From assembly GCA_036874045.1 (NCBI GenBank), contig CM072340.1, forward strand, positions 20,635,001 to 20,699,000: a stretch of DNA of 64,000 bases, written 5' to 3'. The stretch's first letter is position 1. Each line of letters begins with the position of its first letter. Below, piece by piece: positions 1-12,276 of the stretch. Source of the stretch: Cymodocea nodosa (Eukaryota; Streptophyta; Magnoliopsida; Alismatales; Cymodoceaceae). Below the pieces are notes generated by a model that made no database searches, was not told where the DNA came from, and saw only the letters and a list, made by a program, of their open reading frames with translations. The translations under genes were made by a program, and so were the position numbers.

Positions 1-246
1 GCCGGTCACGTCGACGGGGACAAGGTGCTGAGCGCGGTGAGGAGCACCGGCAAGAACGCCGATTTCTGGCCATACGTGCCTTACAACCTGGTTCACTACC
101 CGTACGTCCCTCAGGCATACGACAAGAAGGCACCGCCGGGCTTCGTGCGCAACGTGCCCCAGGCGATGGCCGGCCCCGGCAGCCTGGAGGAGGAGTATGC
201 CTTCATCTTCAGCGACGAGAACCCCAACTCCTGCACCATAACGTGA
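1..246 (+). CDS. HIPP: Heavy-metal-associated isoprenylated plant protein (HIPP), 3' end only
   Basis: The frame is open from base 1 and gives the last 81 residues of a HIPP26/27-type protein. Seen: the end of the HMA fold (DKVLSAVRSTGKNADFWPYV), the family block YNLVHYPY, the block YDKKAPPGFVRNV, and the tail FSDENPNSCTIT followed by TGA at 244-246. HIPPs carry a ferredoxin-like HMA domain that binds metal through a CxxC motif (upstream, outside this window) and are anchored by farnesylation of a C-terminal CaaX cysteine. They act in metal handling and stress responses at membranes or in the nucleus. The CaaX box here is CTIT, whereas relatives normally end in Met (such as CSIM), so prenylation efficiency is uncertain. 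The start and the metal-binding half lie off the left edge. Confidence 0.92.
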   Translation, partial: AGHVDGDKVLSAVRSTGKNADFWPYVPYNLVHYPYVPQAYDKKAPPGFVRNVPQAMAGPGSLEEEYAFIFSDENPNSCTIT

Positions 247-2740
247 GCATCGGCAATGATGACACCATGCTCCCTTTCCTTGCTACAGGAGTCGATGACC
301 GTGCGCTCACTTCACGTGTTCCTATTCTCGTATTGTATTGCGGCGCCTTTTTCTCTTCCCTTTCCATTATTAGGAATCATACGTCCAGGGAGCTGGAACG
401 AAGGATGGCAGGGGGCTTGTATGTACCATATTGCAAAGGAATGAACATCCAACTCAATCTGAAAATAATATCTCTTCTGGTTTTGTTTTTCTAGGAATTT
501 TTCTTCGGAAAAAATTTTAGACAGTAGATCTTAAGACTACGTACGTCTTTACCGACACACGATAAAAATTTTACTTGATTTTTGATGTCTTAAAGTTCGG
601 CGATAAAATCCTAACGAAGATAGCTTAGATTAAGCTAAAACTATAATACATACAGTAGATCCTGCTTGGAGAAAGGCCTTCAAGTTTAGTCAGGAAGATA
701 TAGATACCAACCTTCTTGCTAATTTCATCTTGTGCAAATCTACTCTTGTAATGATTTCATTACGTGAAATTAAAAAAAGTTTACTCGTGCAACGAAATCA
801 ACCCAGCAGGGTCTGATTCAAAAAAACCTTACAGATTACCATGGGGAGAAGTTCAGTTAGCGCCGGCTTTTACCACACAGCCCTTTTACTTCTCCAACAA
901 TAAGATTAACTAACCGATCATGGATATTCCCTAGATGCGGTGATGGGATGAAGAAACACCTGTGCATGTAAAGATATGTTCCAAATCGACCTTCCAAAAA
1001 GTTAGCAACAATTCAGGAAGATGCCATGCGTTTTCAGGAGGAAGATGTGCTTCTCTTACCATCCTAGATGAAATTGAGTCATTAGTCTCTGCGTGGCTGC
1101 TTCATCTTCCCTTGAACTCGTCAGTGGTTCATGCCACACAACATATGATAGAATGCCGATCCTTCCTTTTTGGGAAAGGCCATTTTGTCGGCAAGTTCAA
1201 AATGATTGATGGATGATATTGGGATCACCAGTTAGAGAGACCTTGGTTTTAAAGATTAACAATGAAAAATCAGGAATGACCTTTGAAGATCTGGCATTTT
1301 TTTTTTTCGCTGCTACTGCATGAGATGATGATAACGGATTACGTGAAACCAAGTAAGGCTCCGTTGCAGAATTCCCAGCTGTGCAGTTTTGTTGATAATG
1401 TTGGTAGTTTCGCTTCGATTAGAACGGAAGATCGCACAATGAAATGGAGAGCCATTGACGTTGTTTCTTCCCGACCTTGAAGCTCCTATGCTTGGACTAG
1501 TGCATCTTGCAGGTGCAAAGAAGCCACTATGATATAAAACAGCAGAAACCATGCTTGGTTTATCAAGGGTCATCTAATTTTTCTCTATATCACCAAATGT
1601 CTTGAAACAGAAGTCTGCATGATGCAGCAAAATGTTTTCTGCATTATTAGATTACCATCAAGTTATTGGACTCCGACGTAGAAGTTATTCTTATAGAATG
1701 AAAAGATCTTTATGAAGCTGCCTTTTGAGCAATCAGAATCACAAAATAAACCTTACTTTTGAAGCATTATCGATTTCACATGACTTGTCGACTTAGCATG
1801 CCATGGTTGTATTTTTTTACTCGATTGCTTTTGGAAGTTACCAGTGCTAAATATTTGCCATTTGCATATGGTGATATCATCTCGAGCAGTCAAACATCAA
1901 TTATGTATATTCAATCCGTGAAACCAACCTTTCAGCATCTTTCTAGTTATATCGTGAATCTTTTAGATGAATCCTTTAAGGAATTAAAGAATCTAGTATA
2001 CTGCAATGTGTGATTTAATCAAAATTTTCATTTTACAGATTCAAGTTGATAAGCTATCATCCCATTCAATTTGATTGGGGGTGCTCCTAACTTTGACATG
2101 TATCTTGGTAAAAGTAACATGAAACTTAGAATTCTAGGTGTATTCAATACAATACTTTCAAATGAAGAAAAAGGAAGAAATTGATTCGGTAATTAAGTAA
2201 ATAGGAATTGCTAGATATATCTTGTGAAAAAAAAGAAGAAGACTTTTTTGTGAAATTAGTCTCTCTCTTTTTTTGATAAATATATTCTGTTTAAATAAGT
2301 AAATATAATATGAAATGTTTACGGGAGTATATCCATCGCATACATACTTCAAGGCACATCATGGATTCATTCCATAAAGCTTAGCTCCTTCTTAATGTCC
2401 ACATCTTTCTACAACAAAACAGAGCATGCCGAAAGTTACATGGATTCATTCCCTTCTCTGGTTTGCTTGTATTTATGGTGCTCAATCTTGAAATGTGACA
2501 AGTATAATTTAAAATAAATTAGTTATGATTGATATGATCTCATTCTCATAAGTATTGTTCCTTTTTCTTTCCGTGTGGTACTACTCTATCACTGACCTTT
2601 TTAAGATTTTATAATTAAATGTTCTTTAATGGAAAAGATGTACGGAGGCATGTTCTTGATCATTGTTAAAACAATTCTGGTAACATATTCAGATGTGACA
2701 CACCTAACTGTTTTCCTTTTTTTTTGAGAGGCACATCTAA
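247..2740. other. 3' flank of HIPP and gene-free spacer
   Basis: The first few hundred bases are probably the 3' UTR of the HIPP gene. Beyond that I see only AT-rich spacer with short, unconvincing open frames and no recognisable domain. Confidence 0.5.
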
Positions 2741-2767
2741 CTGGTTATTACAGGTGAACATCTCTCT

Positions 2768-2900
2768 CTCTTTGGAAAAGACGCCAGCCCGGCCTGGCTC
2801 GGTTGTACCTCGGGCTAAGGGGCCGTGCCTGGTTGGTCTATACAAAAAAGGCCCAACTCTACCCACTACCCGGCCTGAGCCTGTCTGGGCGGACCATTTG
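2768..2900. repeat. GC-rich repeat-like island
   Basis: An abrupt GC-rich block (runs such as cccggcctggctcgg and acccggcctgagcctg) sits inside AT-rich spacer. Its composition resembles the GGCCCGG-type cores of dispersed plant repeats. No coding domain is visible and the family is unknown. Confidence 0.3.
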
Positions 2901-5900
2901 CTTCGCGTGTTGGTTAGATTTATTTCTCTAGACATGGTTCACTTCTTCTTTTTTCTCGAAAAGAATATATTTTCTGAAGACTCGTATGATCGTATGCTTT
3001 TATGATTTTTTTTTATTTTTGAGACTTGAGAGGTCATTACCTACGATTTTTTGTTTTTATTTTTGTGTAATTTATCAAAAGAACTCTGATACATGACCGG
3101 CTGAGAACGTTCCATCCCTTGTTATTTATTTTAATAAAAACAAAACACTTCATTTTTGGATTGAGATATCCTTAATCCAACCACCTGCTTAATCTGCAAT
3201 CTTGGGGGTGTTTGTGTAGTGAAATTAAAGAAAATATAAAGGCGTAGTCAAACGGAAGCCTAAGGAAAATGAAATCATTGGATTTTAAACTTTTTTCTTT
3301 GACTCTAGCAAATGTATTTATGCATGGTGGAAATATTTTCCTTTTAAATCCCATCCTTTGGTGAGAAGGTAAAGAATATATTTTCCTTTTAATGGATTTT
3401 TTTTATTAGTGGAAAATAGGTACAAGCACGACAATATAATTTTGAACTGAAAATAATTCTAAAAGTTAAATTAATTAAAGGTAATAATATTCATAATTAT
3501 AACAACGCGAGAGTAACAATCACGAACGATTGATCAATTGAAAATTTAAATTTGGCATATGTGAAAGTTACAAAATTTATATTTTAATTTGATTTTATTT
3601 TCCTTGTACATTTGGATTCGAAAGATGGAACAAATTTAATTAGAAATAAATATCAAGTATAAGAAAATTAATGTGAATAAATAAAGATGTTAAGAACTAT
3701 TACAGTAATAGGAGAGAAGACTATAATTAAAAGAGTGATTAAAATATAAGAGAAAAAATTGCCGTTCTTTTCAAAATGTATAAGAACACAAAGGCTGTAA
3801 GGAGGAAGCTTCTTTTGTTTGAAAATACTTACTAAATATTATTATTAAAATGAAATATATGATAAATGGTGGTAGGTAGTGTAACGAGGTGGTCGGTAGT
3901 GGTAGATATAGTAATAATTAAGGTCTATTTGTACATCCAAAAAATAATAGAAAGAAAGTGTTGAAAAGAAAAGTTGTAAAAAGTAATAAAAAGTCAATAA
4001 AAAATACAGATATTTGTGTATAGTTCAGAAAGAAATATAAAGTAATGAAAAATAATAGAATATGAATTAAATAACATAAAATATTTATACTCTTGATAAG
4101 TTTATGAAAAAATCCATAAGTTAATAATATTTACATTCTTATGATAATACATCATACATTGTGTTATTCTCATGTAGATAAAAATATCATCTATAAAAAC
4201 ATCATCATGTATATTATTTGATCAGTAAAAAATATCAAATTCTTACATTGAATAATTTGATAATTCATAAATGATAAATAAAAAACTAATTTTTTTTATA
4301 TTTATTTGTTTATTCTTTAAATTTTGTATATACTCAATATAAATATATATAGATAAATAAATATAAATTAATAATAAAATATATTATAGAATAAAATATT
4401 ATAAAAATTTCTAATTATATATTACAAAAATAATTATATATTATAAAATTAGAATTAACCTTAATGATATTAAATAAAATTAAAAGAATTAGTTCTATTA
4501 AAATAAGTTTAGGGTGTTGTACGCAATATTTACATCTTCAACCAAAATAAGATTATGAAAGTAAAAATAAGTGCACAAAGGACGAACTAATAGCATTTGT
4601 CTCCTATTTTAGCAAAGCGTGGCAAAAAGGGCTTTAACAATTGTAGAGGAGTGGCAGGGACAACGCGAGAGAGGCATGCGACCTCGGGTAGAGGTCGGCA
4701 AAGCTTCGGTAGAGGGAGAATGATGCTATTGCAGGTGTGGGTGGTGAAATAACAATCATCGATAACTTCAGTTCGTCGGTTGGAGTCAGAGAAGAAAGAA
4801 TTGTGTTTCACATGAGAGAAACTTCATGTTGATGAGAAATGGTCTGGTGAACTTGATTTAGCTCTTGCGACAACATTGGATGATTTCAGGCAGACAATGA
4901 GTCTTGAAATAGGGGAAGCAGAATGTGTGCAACAGAGGAGTGACCATGATGCATGCATGGGTGTCTAGGCTTTTTGAAGGAGATTGACTGGTTGTGGTGG
5001 TGTGCGTTGAGCAAACAGACGACGTGCACAAACTTGAGTGATAGACAAGGATAGAGTGAATGAATGTCTCAACTTCAAGGGAAGCAGAAGTTAGGTTTTG
5101 AGGGAAGCGAAGGTTGAGCTATGGATGGAAAGTACAGTAGCAGTAAAAACTTTCGATGGAAAGTCATGACTTTTATATGACAGAAAGAAAGTGATAGATT
5201 CTTTATGTCACTTTCCAGTATGCACAATCACAGGATATTTTTCATCAACTTTCCATCATTTATAAACCTCTCTCTTTAGTGGTATTCTGGATGATTGTAA
5301 AAATTTACGAATGCTAGGTACTGGGTGTTAGATTAGTAGAAATTTACGTTGATTTTTTCATTTTATAAATGCTAGGTATTTTTGTGTTTTGGTAAAATTA
5401 TAATAAAATGGACGACATTCTTTTGGAATTACAAGAAAACCATGCATCCTGCAGGAATATGCGATTATTTCTACTTCATGAATTTATGGAGGATATATAT
5501 AAACGCATCCTTTGAGAAACTCTTTAAAGATGTCTCTAGAGAAAAATAACTTATATATTGAGTCAAAAGAAGAATACCACTGGAATACAAAATTCTTGCC
5601 ATTCTTATCCATGTTTATGTGTGGTTAGTGGCATAAAATCTAACCATCGGTTAAGGGATGCAGTGGGAAATGGTTAATCATGATCAAGACTTAATTATAT
5701 ATGACTTTACTTCAAAATCTTTTTGAGATAGATACAACTTAAGTTAATTCAACTATACACATGATATCATGGAATTAGAAGATGAGGAAATCTTTTACCA
5801 TCTATTATTTGATTGTAATTTCAAATTTCATGAAAATAAAAAAATTTTAAGTCATGAAAAGCATCTTAATTTTCTAAAAAAAAAGTCAAATCCTATGCCG

Positions 5901-6047
5901 GACTGTGTTATTCACAAGCTCCGCCCATATTTCTCCTTGTAAAGCAATGGAAAGGTCGACGACGACAAGAAGAAAAGAGGGCAGTCCTGCGTCAAACATG
6001 GGCAGAAAACAACTTGTCTTCATATATTTGGTTCTCCTGGAACAGGA

Positions 6048-6050
<3 letters not shown>
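2901..6050. other. AT-rich spacer, no gene seen
   Basis: Very AT-rich from about 3400 to 4560, then a slightly richer stretch at 4560-5260 with no recognisable protein on either strand. I cannot assign it. Confidence 0.4.

Positions 6051-6093
<43 letters not shown>
6051..6093. repeat. (CT)n microsatellite
   Basis: About 21 uninterrupted TC units. Long (CT)n or (GA)n tracts are common in plant spacers and near promoters. Confidence 0.95.
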
Positions 6094-6095
<2 letters not shown>

Positions 6096-7296
6096 AATTG
6101 GGTAGGAAGAAGACAATGTCTTTACAGCTAATTACATCTGCTCCAATCATACATCCCTGATGTCCATCGTCAACGAGAAATGTGGTTTTATAAGGAAGTA
6201 GGTATGCATGGGTGGGCGATGATAGTTATCTACTGTTGGGTTTTTTTTTTTTTTTTTAATAATGTTATTATTATTAATTTTTTTTAAATTCTGAAGAAGA
6301 CTAAATTGCATTAGGTAAGTACAGCATTGTCACAGAAGTCTTGATTGAAGCCTGCAAGAATTGTTTATCTACTCTAGGTGAGAAGCAGGAAAAGCTGGGG
6401 ATTTTTGGACTTGTTGAGCAAACTTATGTGCTTTTAGTTGATACTTCGATGTGGCAGGTAAGACTTTCGGTAGTTATATATCATAGAGGGCTCTTTTCCC
6501 ATGTGGCAGAACAGGCTTGTCCATCATCTTCTTGTCTAACTTTGAGGGTAGACCTTTGCATTCTGACCATTTTATCACTTTTTTTGAAGTCAAGATTCCA
6601 CACCCATCTTCATTGACATTATGCTTGAGAGCCTGCTGCAGTTGTTAGCATGGTCTTGCTTTAAATGGATTTAGGTTATAAGTAAGCTAATATGCTTAAT
6701 CTATTTAATAAGTAGATCTTCAAAACCTTACTTATTTATAACCTATTTAAAATCCATTTATATCAATCCTTAGAACGTAAAAAGATCACAGACAGTAATC
6801 TTGCAAAAATATAATTATGCACACGTGTAGTTGACATCATCTATTCTCGTGGTCTCATGCAAATATTTCATCGATCCTGATGGCTTCCTGTCAATACCGA
6901 AGGTTCCTTAGAAAAGGGTAAAAGTCCAGGCCTCGTACATTATCACTTTTACTTTCTCCTGCAATCCTCCACCGTACTCTTACACCTGACATAAATGGCA
7001 GTGTTTTTCTTGATTTATCTTCGATTCGAAATCTTTGTGATGTCAATTAAGCTATTATAATTAATTTAAACACAGTTTTTTTGTAATAGTAATATTTTTT
7101 AAAGTTTAATCAAAACCCATTTCCTAATTACTTTACTGTTAGTATTGATTTAAACATGGTTGTTCGTTCGGTTCTCATTTTTAAAACACCACTGTCCCCC
7201 CATGCCATCCTTCTCTATCCAAGAACCATGTGTTTTCAGCTCTTTTGAACGATTTCTCCTGTTCTTCATCTTCTCCTCTTGCTTTGTGATACCAAC
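6094..7296. other. Spacer upstream of the LRR gene, with one exon-like stretch
   Basis: At 6341-6457 an open stretch ends in a good donor (CAG|GTAAGA) and encodes IEACKNCLSTLGEKQ followed by EKLGIFGLVEQTYVLLVD. It looks like an exon, but I found no partner exon and do not recognise the protein. The rest, up to the LRR start, is probably promoter and leader sequence with no clear element. Confidence 0.3.
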
Positions 7297-10113
7297 ATGA
7301 ACCATATGATGGAGAGAATCCAGATGCAATGTATACTTCTGTTGCTGTTTTCCTTCAACCTGATGTTTTCTTTCAGTCTTGCAGGTGCTTCCATGACTTC
7401 TCGTCTTCTCCTGCAAGTGAAGTCCGAAATGGGCGACACCACTGGAGTGTTTGGAAGAAACTGGTCTTCAGAAAGCGAAGCATGCAGCTGGCATGGAGTT
7501 ACGTGTGAACAAGGAGGAGACACTGTTGTGGGACTAAACTTGTCCAGCTCCGGCTTCTCTGGTTCCATACCTTCGAAACTTGGAGATCTTCTTTCACTGC
7601 AATCTCTCGATTTGTCCTCCAATTCCTTTACTGGGTCGATTCCCCCTGAGCTGGGCAATCTCAGGAATCTAAAGGTGCTGCTTCTCTACTCCAATGCCCT
7701 CTCCGGCCGCATTCCTCCAGAACTGGGTCTGTTGAGCAAGCTGAAGGTCCTCCGAATAGGAGACAACATGTTGTCAGCGGAGATTCCGGCGAGCATCGGG
7801 AACTTGTCGGAGATGGAGATTATAGCCATGGCTTACTGCAAACTGAGTGGAACGATTCCTAAAGAGATCGGTGGTTTGAAGCGTCTTCGGATTCTGGACT
7901 TGCAGAACAATATTCTCAGTGGCACAATACCACAGGAGTTTGGTGGCTTGGAGTCCTTGCGGATTCTGAACTTGGCCGACAACAACATTTCCGGCGACGT
8001 CCCCGTTGAACTCGGCAAACTCTCCGGTCTGGTGTACTTGAACCTGCACGACAACAAACTCCACGGTGCCATTCCTCTCGAGCTGAATCAACTAGGAAAG
8101 CTGGAAACATTGGACTTTTCTAGGAACAACCTCTCCGGGACCGTGGCCGGCCTCTCCACCACGCTCCTTAGGAGCCTGAGGTATCTGGTATTGTCTCACA
8201 ATTCCCTCACTGGCGTCATCCCTCATGATCTCTGCCCGCAACGGTCAAACCTGAAGACGTTGTACCTCGCCGATAACCGTCTCTCCGGCGACATCCTGTC
8301 GAACCTTCTGAACTGTACCTCGCTCTGGTCCCTGGATCTATCAAACAACGCCTTCACGGGATCGATATCGCCGAGCATCGACACACTGTCTGGTCTCCGT
8401 GATCTCGCCCTCAACAACAACAGCTTGTCGGGGACGATACCGCCGGAGATCGGCAACCTCAACAAGCTGGAGAATCTCTTCCTCTTCCACAACAACCTGA
8501 GAGGTGGAATTCCGGCTGAAATCGGCAAGCTGAAGGTGCTCAAGGTTATCTATCTGTACGAGAACCAGATGTCTGGGACGATACCCGACGACATCACCAG
8601 CTGCTCGAGCTTGGAAGAGATCGACTTCTTCGGAAACCACTTCGACGGCCCGATCCCTCGGAATATAGGAAAGCTCGAGAATCTTGTGCTGCTTCAATTG
8701 AGACAGAACGAGCTATCGGGACCAATTCCCGACAGCTTGGGCCACTGCGGAAAGCTCCGGGCCTTAGCGTTGGCCGACAACAAACTTTCTGGCGCCATTC
8801 CATCCACCTTTGGGTTTCTTGCAGAGTTGTATTTGATCACATTGTACAACAACTCCCTCGAAGGTCCTCTGCCGAACTCCATGGCCTCACTGAAGAATCT
8901 CTCCATCGTAAACTTCTCCCACAACAAGCTCACCGGAAGTGTTGCACCATTATTGGCCGGTTCGACCTCTCTGACCAAGGTGGACTTGACGGACAACAGC
9001 TTCTCCGGCGAGATCCCAGCAGTCGTGGCCAACTCGAGGGGTCTGGTTCGCCTCCGGCTGGGTCATAACCTTCTTAGCGGAGAGATCCCACCGACGTTGG
9101 GCCTGCTTACCGAGCTCGTCTTCCTTGATCTATCGTCCAATCGGCTCACCGGTTCCATTCCGAACGAGCTGTCGCAGTGCAAGCATCTGCATCACGTGCT
9201 TCTCGACGGGAACAGGTTGACGGGCACAGTTCCGCCGTGGTTGGGAAGCTTAGAGTCACTTGGCGAACTGTACTTGTCTTCCAACCTACTCCACGGTGAG
9301 GTGCCTCAGGAGCTCGGCAACTGCAAAAGCTTGATCAAGCTCTCTCTCCATGACAACCACCTGTCAGGTACCATCCCACCAGAGCTCGGTCATCTTACTT
9401 GCTTAAACGTGCTTAGCCTAGAAAAGAACAACTTGTCCGGGCCGATACCTTCGACCATCCAGCGCTGCAACAAGCTCTACGAGTTGAGACTCTCCGACAA
9501 CTTCTTGACCGGCACGGTGCCGTCGGAACTAGGACTACTCACTGATCTCCAGGTGGTCTTGAACTTGAGCGGAAACCAGTTGTCTGGTGTCATCCCTTCC
9601 TCTCTCGGCAAACTCGTCAAGCTGGAGAGATTGGATCTTTCCGACAACCACCTCCACGGGCGAGTGCCCCCCTCCCTCGCCCAACTGACCAGCTTACAAG
9701 CCCTCAACCTGTCCAACAATCTTCTCGAAGGACCGGTTCCCCCGGGTCTCTCCGGATTCCAGACCACCTCCTTCGTGGGTAACGATGAACTCTGCGGCCC
9801 GCCGTTGCTTCCATGCCTCGGACCAAAGGAGAGGAAGAAGAGGATATCCGACGCGGCAGCCGCAGGGGTCGTGGTGGTCATCGTCTTCACATCCACTGTG
9901 GTGTGCTTGGTCATGCTCTACTTCATCCTCAGGATGTGGTGCAAGTGGAGGGAAGTCTCTGTTTCGGATGGTGAGGCGTTTGAGAAGATGAGGGAGGAGG
10001 ACGAAGAGAGCTGGAAGGATGGAAAGAGAAGGATTGGTGAGTACTGGAAGATGGTCTCCATGAGTGCTGCTTCTGGTTCTCCACAGGAGAAGCGAGTTCC
10101 TCCCCCATTGTAG
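7297..10113 (+). CDS. GSO1/SGN3-like leucine-rich-repeat receptor-like protein lacking a kinase
   Basis: One open frame of 938 codons from the first ATG (7297); ATGs at 7306, 7309 and 7324 are alternatives, since the signal peptide (MQCILLLLFSFNLMF) follows all of them. Order: signal peptide about 10-30; N-terminal LRR cap with CSWHGVTC at 63-70; about 30 plant-type LRRs (LxxLxLSxNxLSGxIPxxLG) to about 825; C-terminal cap NDELCGPPLLPC near 830; membrane helix about 853-879; basic stop-transfer RMWCKW; acidic tail of about 60 residues. Blocks such as FGNHFDGPIPRNIGKL, LRQNELSGPIP and LYNNSLEGPLPNSM match the GSO1/GSO2 ectodomain (LRR-XI), a receptor for CIF peptides. GSO1 is about 1250 residues with a kinase. 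Here a stop follows the tail and I see no kinase sequence downstream. It may be a decoy, co-receptor or truncated paralogue. Confidence 0.9.
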   Translation: MNHMMERIQMQCILLLLFSFNLMFSFSLAGASMTSRLLLQVKSEMGDTTGVFGRNWSSESEACSWHGVTCEQGGDTVVGLNLSSSGFSGSIPSKLGDLLSLQSLDLSSNSFTGSIPPELGNLRNLKVLLLYSNALSGRIPPELGLLSKLKVLRIGDNMLSAEIPASIGNLSEMEIIAMAYCKLSGTIPKEIGGLKRLRILDLQNNILSGTIPQEFGGLESLRILNLADNNISGDVPVELGKLSGLVYLNLHDNKLHGAIPLELNQLGKLETLDFSRNNLSGTVAGLSTTLLRSLRYLVLSHNSLTGVIPHDLCPQRSNLKTLYLADNRLSGDILSNLLNCTSLWSLDLSNNAFTGSISPSIDTLSGLRDLALNNNSLSGTIPPEIGNLNKLENLFLFHNNLRGGIPAEIGKLKVLKVIYLYENQMSGTIPDDITSCSSLEEIDFFGNHFDGPIPRNIGKLENLVLLQLRQNELSGPIPDSLGHCGKLRALALADNKLSGAIPSTFGFLAELYLITLYNNSLEGPLPNSMASLKNLSIVNFSHNKLTGSVAPLLAGSTSLTKVDLTDNSFSGEIPAVVANSRGLVRLRLGHNLLSGEIPPTLGLLTELVFLDLSSNRLTGSIPNELSQCKHLHHVLLDGNRLTGTVPPWLGSLESLGELYLSSNLLHGEVPQELGNCKSLIKLSLHDNHLSGTIPPELGHLTCLNVLSLEKNNLSGPIPSTIQRCNKLYELRLSDNFLTGTVPSELGLLTDLQVVLNLSGNQLSGVIPSSLGKLVKLERLDLSDNHLHGRVPPSLAQLTSLQALNLSNNLLEGPVPPGLSGFQTTSFVGNDELCGPPLLPCLGPKERKKRISDAAAAGVVVVIVFTSTVVCLVMLYFILRMWCKWREVSVSDGEAFEKMREEDEESWKDGKRRIGEYWKMVSMSAASGSPQEKRVPPPL

Positions 10114-12276
10114 CAAACTGCGACCTGTATTTTACATGGCGAAGATTACGTACGTTGTTGGTAAAAGGTAAAAATCCTACGGTGTAGAAAAAATTTCTCT
10201 TGTTACTTTTTTCGTGTTTTTTTTGGTTGGTGGATGACATGCTTATGCCGAACATGAGAGAACATGCTTGTAAGTTGCAACTCCATTTCATTTACAGCTT
10301 CTGGTTTGTGTTTGTTGTTTGAAAGATGATGTTGTCGCGGTTGGATGCTTATTTACGGTTTCCAAAATGGTGGTTTAACCGTATTATTTGATGTGCATTA
10401 ATTGATCAATTCTGTACATTTTGTTGTTTCTTCTTTAATTCTCACTACATTAAATTAGACCTTTCAAATAAGGTGTTTTTTGTAGGAACAAAGGGAGTAA
10501 CGAGTGCATAATCGAAAAAAGATATCGAAACAAAGCAAGTATTATTTCCTTTATTTTTTTAATACATCACAGAAGTACAAAATACATCTATTTAGAATGA
10601 AACTAAAGATTAACTTACGGCTAACTCATGCATCCATACACCAATCAAGGTATGCGATTACTTACATGTCACTTATGAACAGATATGACTACCACTACAC
10701 ATGTAACTAACTCACATTCATTGTTACTTACCAAGGGATGTGACTATTTACACATTAATAATTGCATTCAACCACGAAGGGACGTTGCTATTCATTAAGG
10801 GATGCATTATACCAAAAGATTATCAGAATTATATTCTAACATTCTTCTATGCCTTTGTTGTCTTAAGTAATTAATGATACTTAGAGTTTTCACGGTAATA
10901 ATTTAAATAGTTATAAACATAGAAATTACTATTATCAGAAGAAGTAGACCAACCAAAGAGTATTCTCATAAGTTCCGGTACCATGTGTCTCATCGACGTC
11001 CAATTGTTTATTTTACGATGAATGATTGAAATCGGTTGCAGTTGAAATTTTTGAAAGTTTTTTTTTCAGTTGTAACTTCTATAAAGTAGTTTCAAAATAA
11101 CTAAACGTCGTAATAAAATCTTTTTATAGTGTCTGATTCTTCTTTCCAAATCCGTGATTATAACAAAGTGTTCCATATATTGACTCAACTCTAGCTTGAC
11201 AGAAATTGGTTTTGGTAACAGTCAACCGTTAAAGCACACTATTTCTTTCTCTTACCACCCTTTTCTTTTATTTTTTCCTATAAATAACTTCAGTTCTATT
11301 TTTTCAAACCCTTATTTCACTATTAACTTTCATTCTTTTCTCATTTATTCTTATTTAAAATTTTTGGTTTGTAACACTTGACTCTTTAAGGTTGCGTCAA
11401 AGTCAGAAGAAAAGAGTCATTGGAGAATGGAGATTTGTCTGCAAAGGGAAAATGTTTTGATCCATTTTGTTTGCCTTTTTCAAAATTAGGCTTCTAAAAT
11501 CAGATAGAATTATAATTAGACTTATCGATATTGTTTCGTTTATAATCTAGATATAGGTAAAAATATTTACCTTATTGACTGCTTACTTATGAATTCACCT
11601 ACCAACTCATGACCATTATTGGCCTTTTAAATCACTAAATTTGCAGAATATATTTAAGGATAAGTTTATACCCGGCCTATTCACAAACCTATTCAAATTT
11701 AAAAAATGATGTAACCTCCTCCATTTTCATGATCTATTTGTATCACTTATTCATCAACGATTGTTGTATTATTAGTCTCATTATACTTTAAACGAAGGAA
11801 AGTCGAGTTTAAACCAAAAAAAACTAGGGCATTAGGAGTCCTTCGAGACAAATATGGAGGTATCCGACCGACCGGGATCCGTCTTACCGTTTACGACGGT
11901 CCCGTGACCCGTCTACCCGCCCTGGGCATTCAGTTTACTCGCCAAGACTAGAATGCTAAGGAAGAAACTGAAACTTTCGAGATTCCACCGGCCACTGTTC
12001 TTTGCGGAACAGATACCTGTGATCCAACCCAATCCAATTGTTCCAGGGATTGCCGCTCTCTCCAGATTCGTCTTCCTCCTAGTGGGAGTTCCTCTCGAAA
12101 TCCCTGATGTTATGGGAAACGCATTATCTTGCTTACTCGTCACTTTTTCCAGTCCTAATTTCTCACAACAATCATATGCTCACTTTCATTCATATTTATC
12201 GTGGTGGCTCTTCCTTCCCACTGCAGTTTTTTTTTTTTTTTCTCCTTCTGTAACACAATTCATACTGCTTTGTAAG
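10114..12276. other. Spacer 3' of the LRR gene
   Basis: AT-rich. At 11870-12150 there is a GC-richer block with open frames on both strands that may contain the 5' part of the unknown gene beginning at 12277. I cannot choose a frame or a splice site. Confidence 0.35.
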
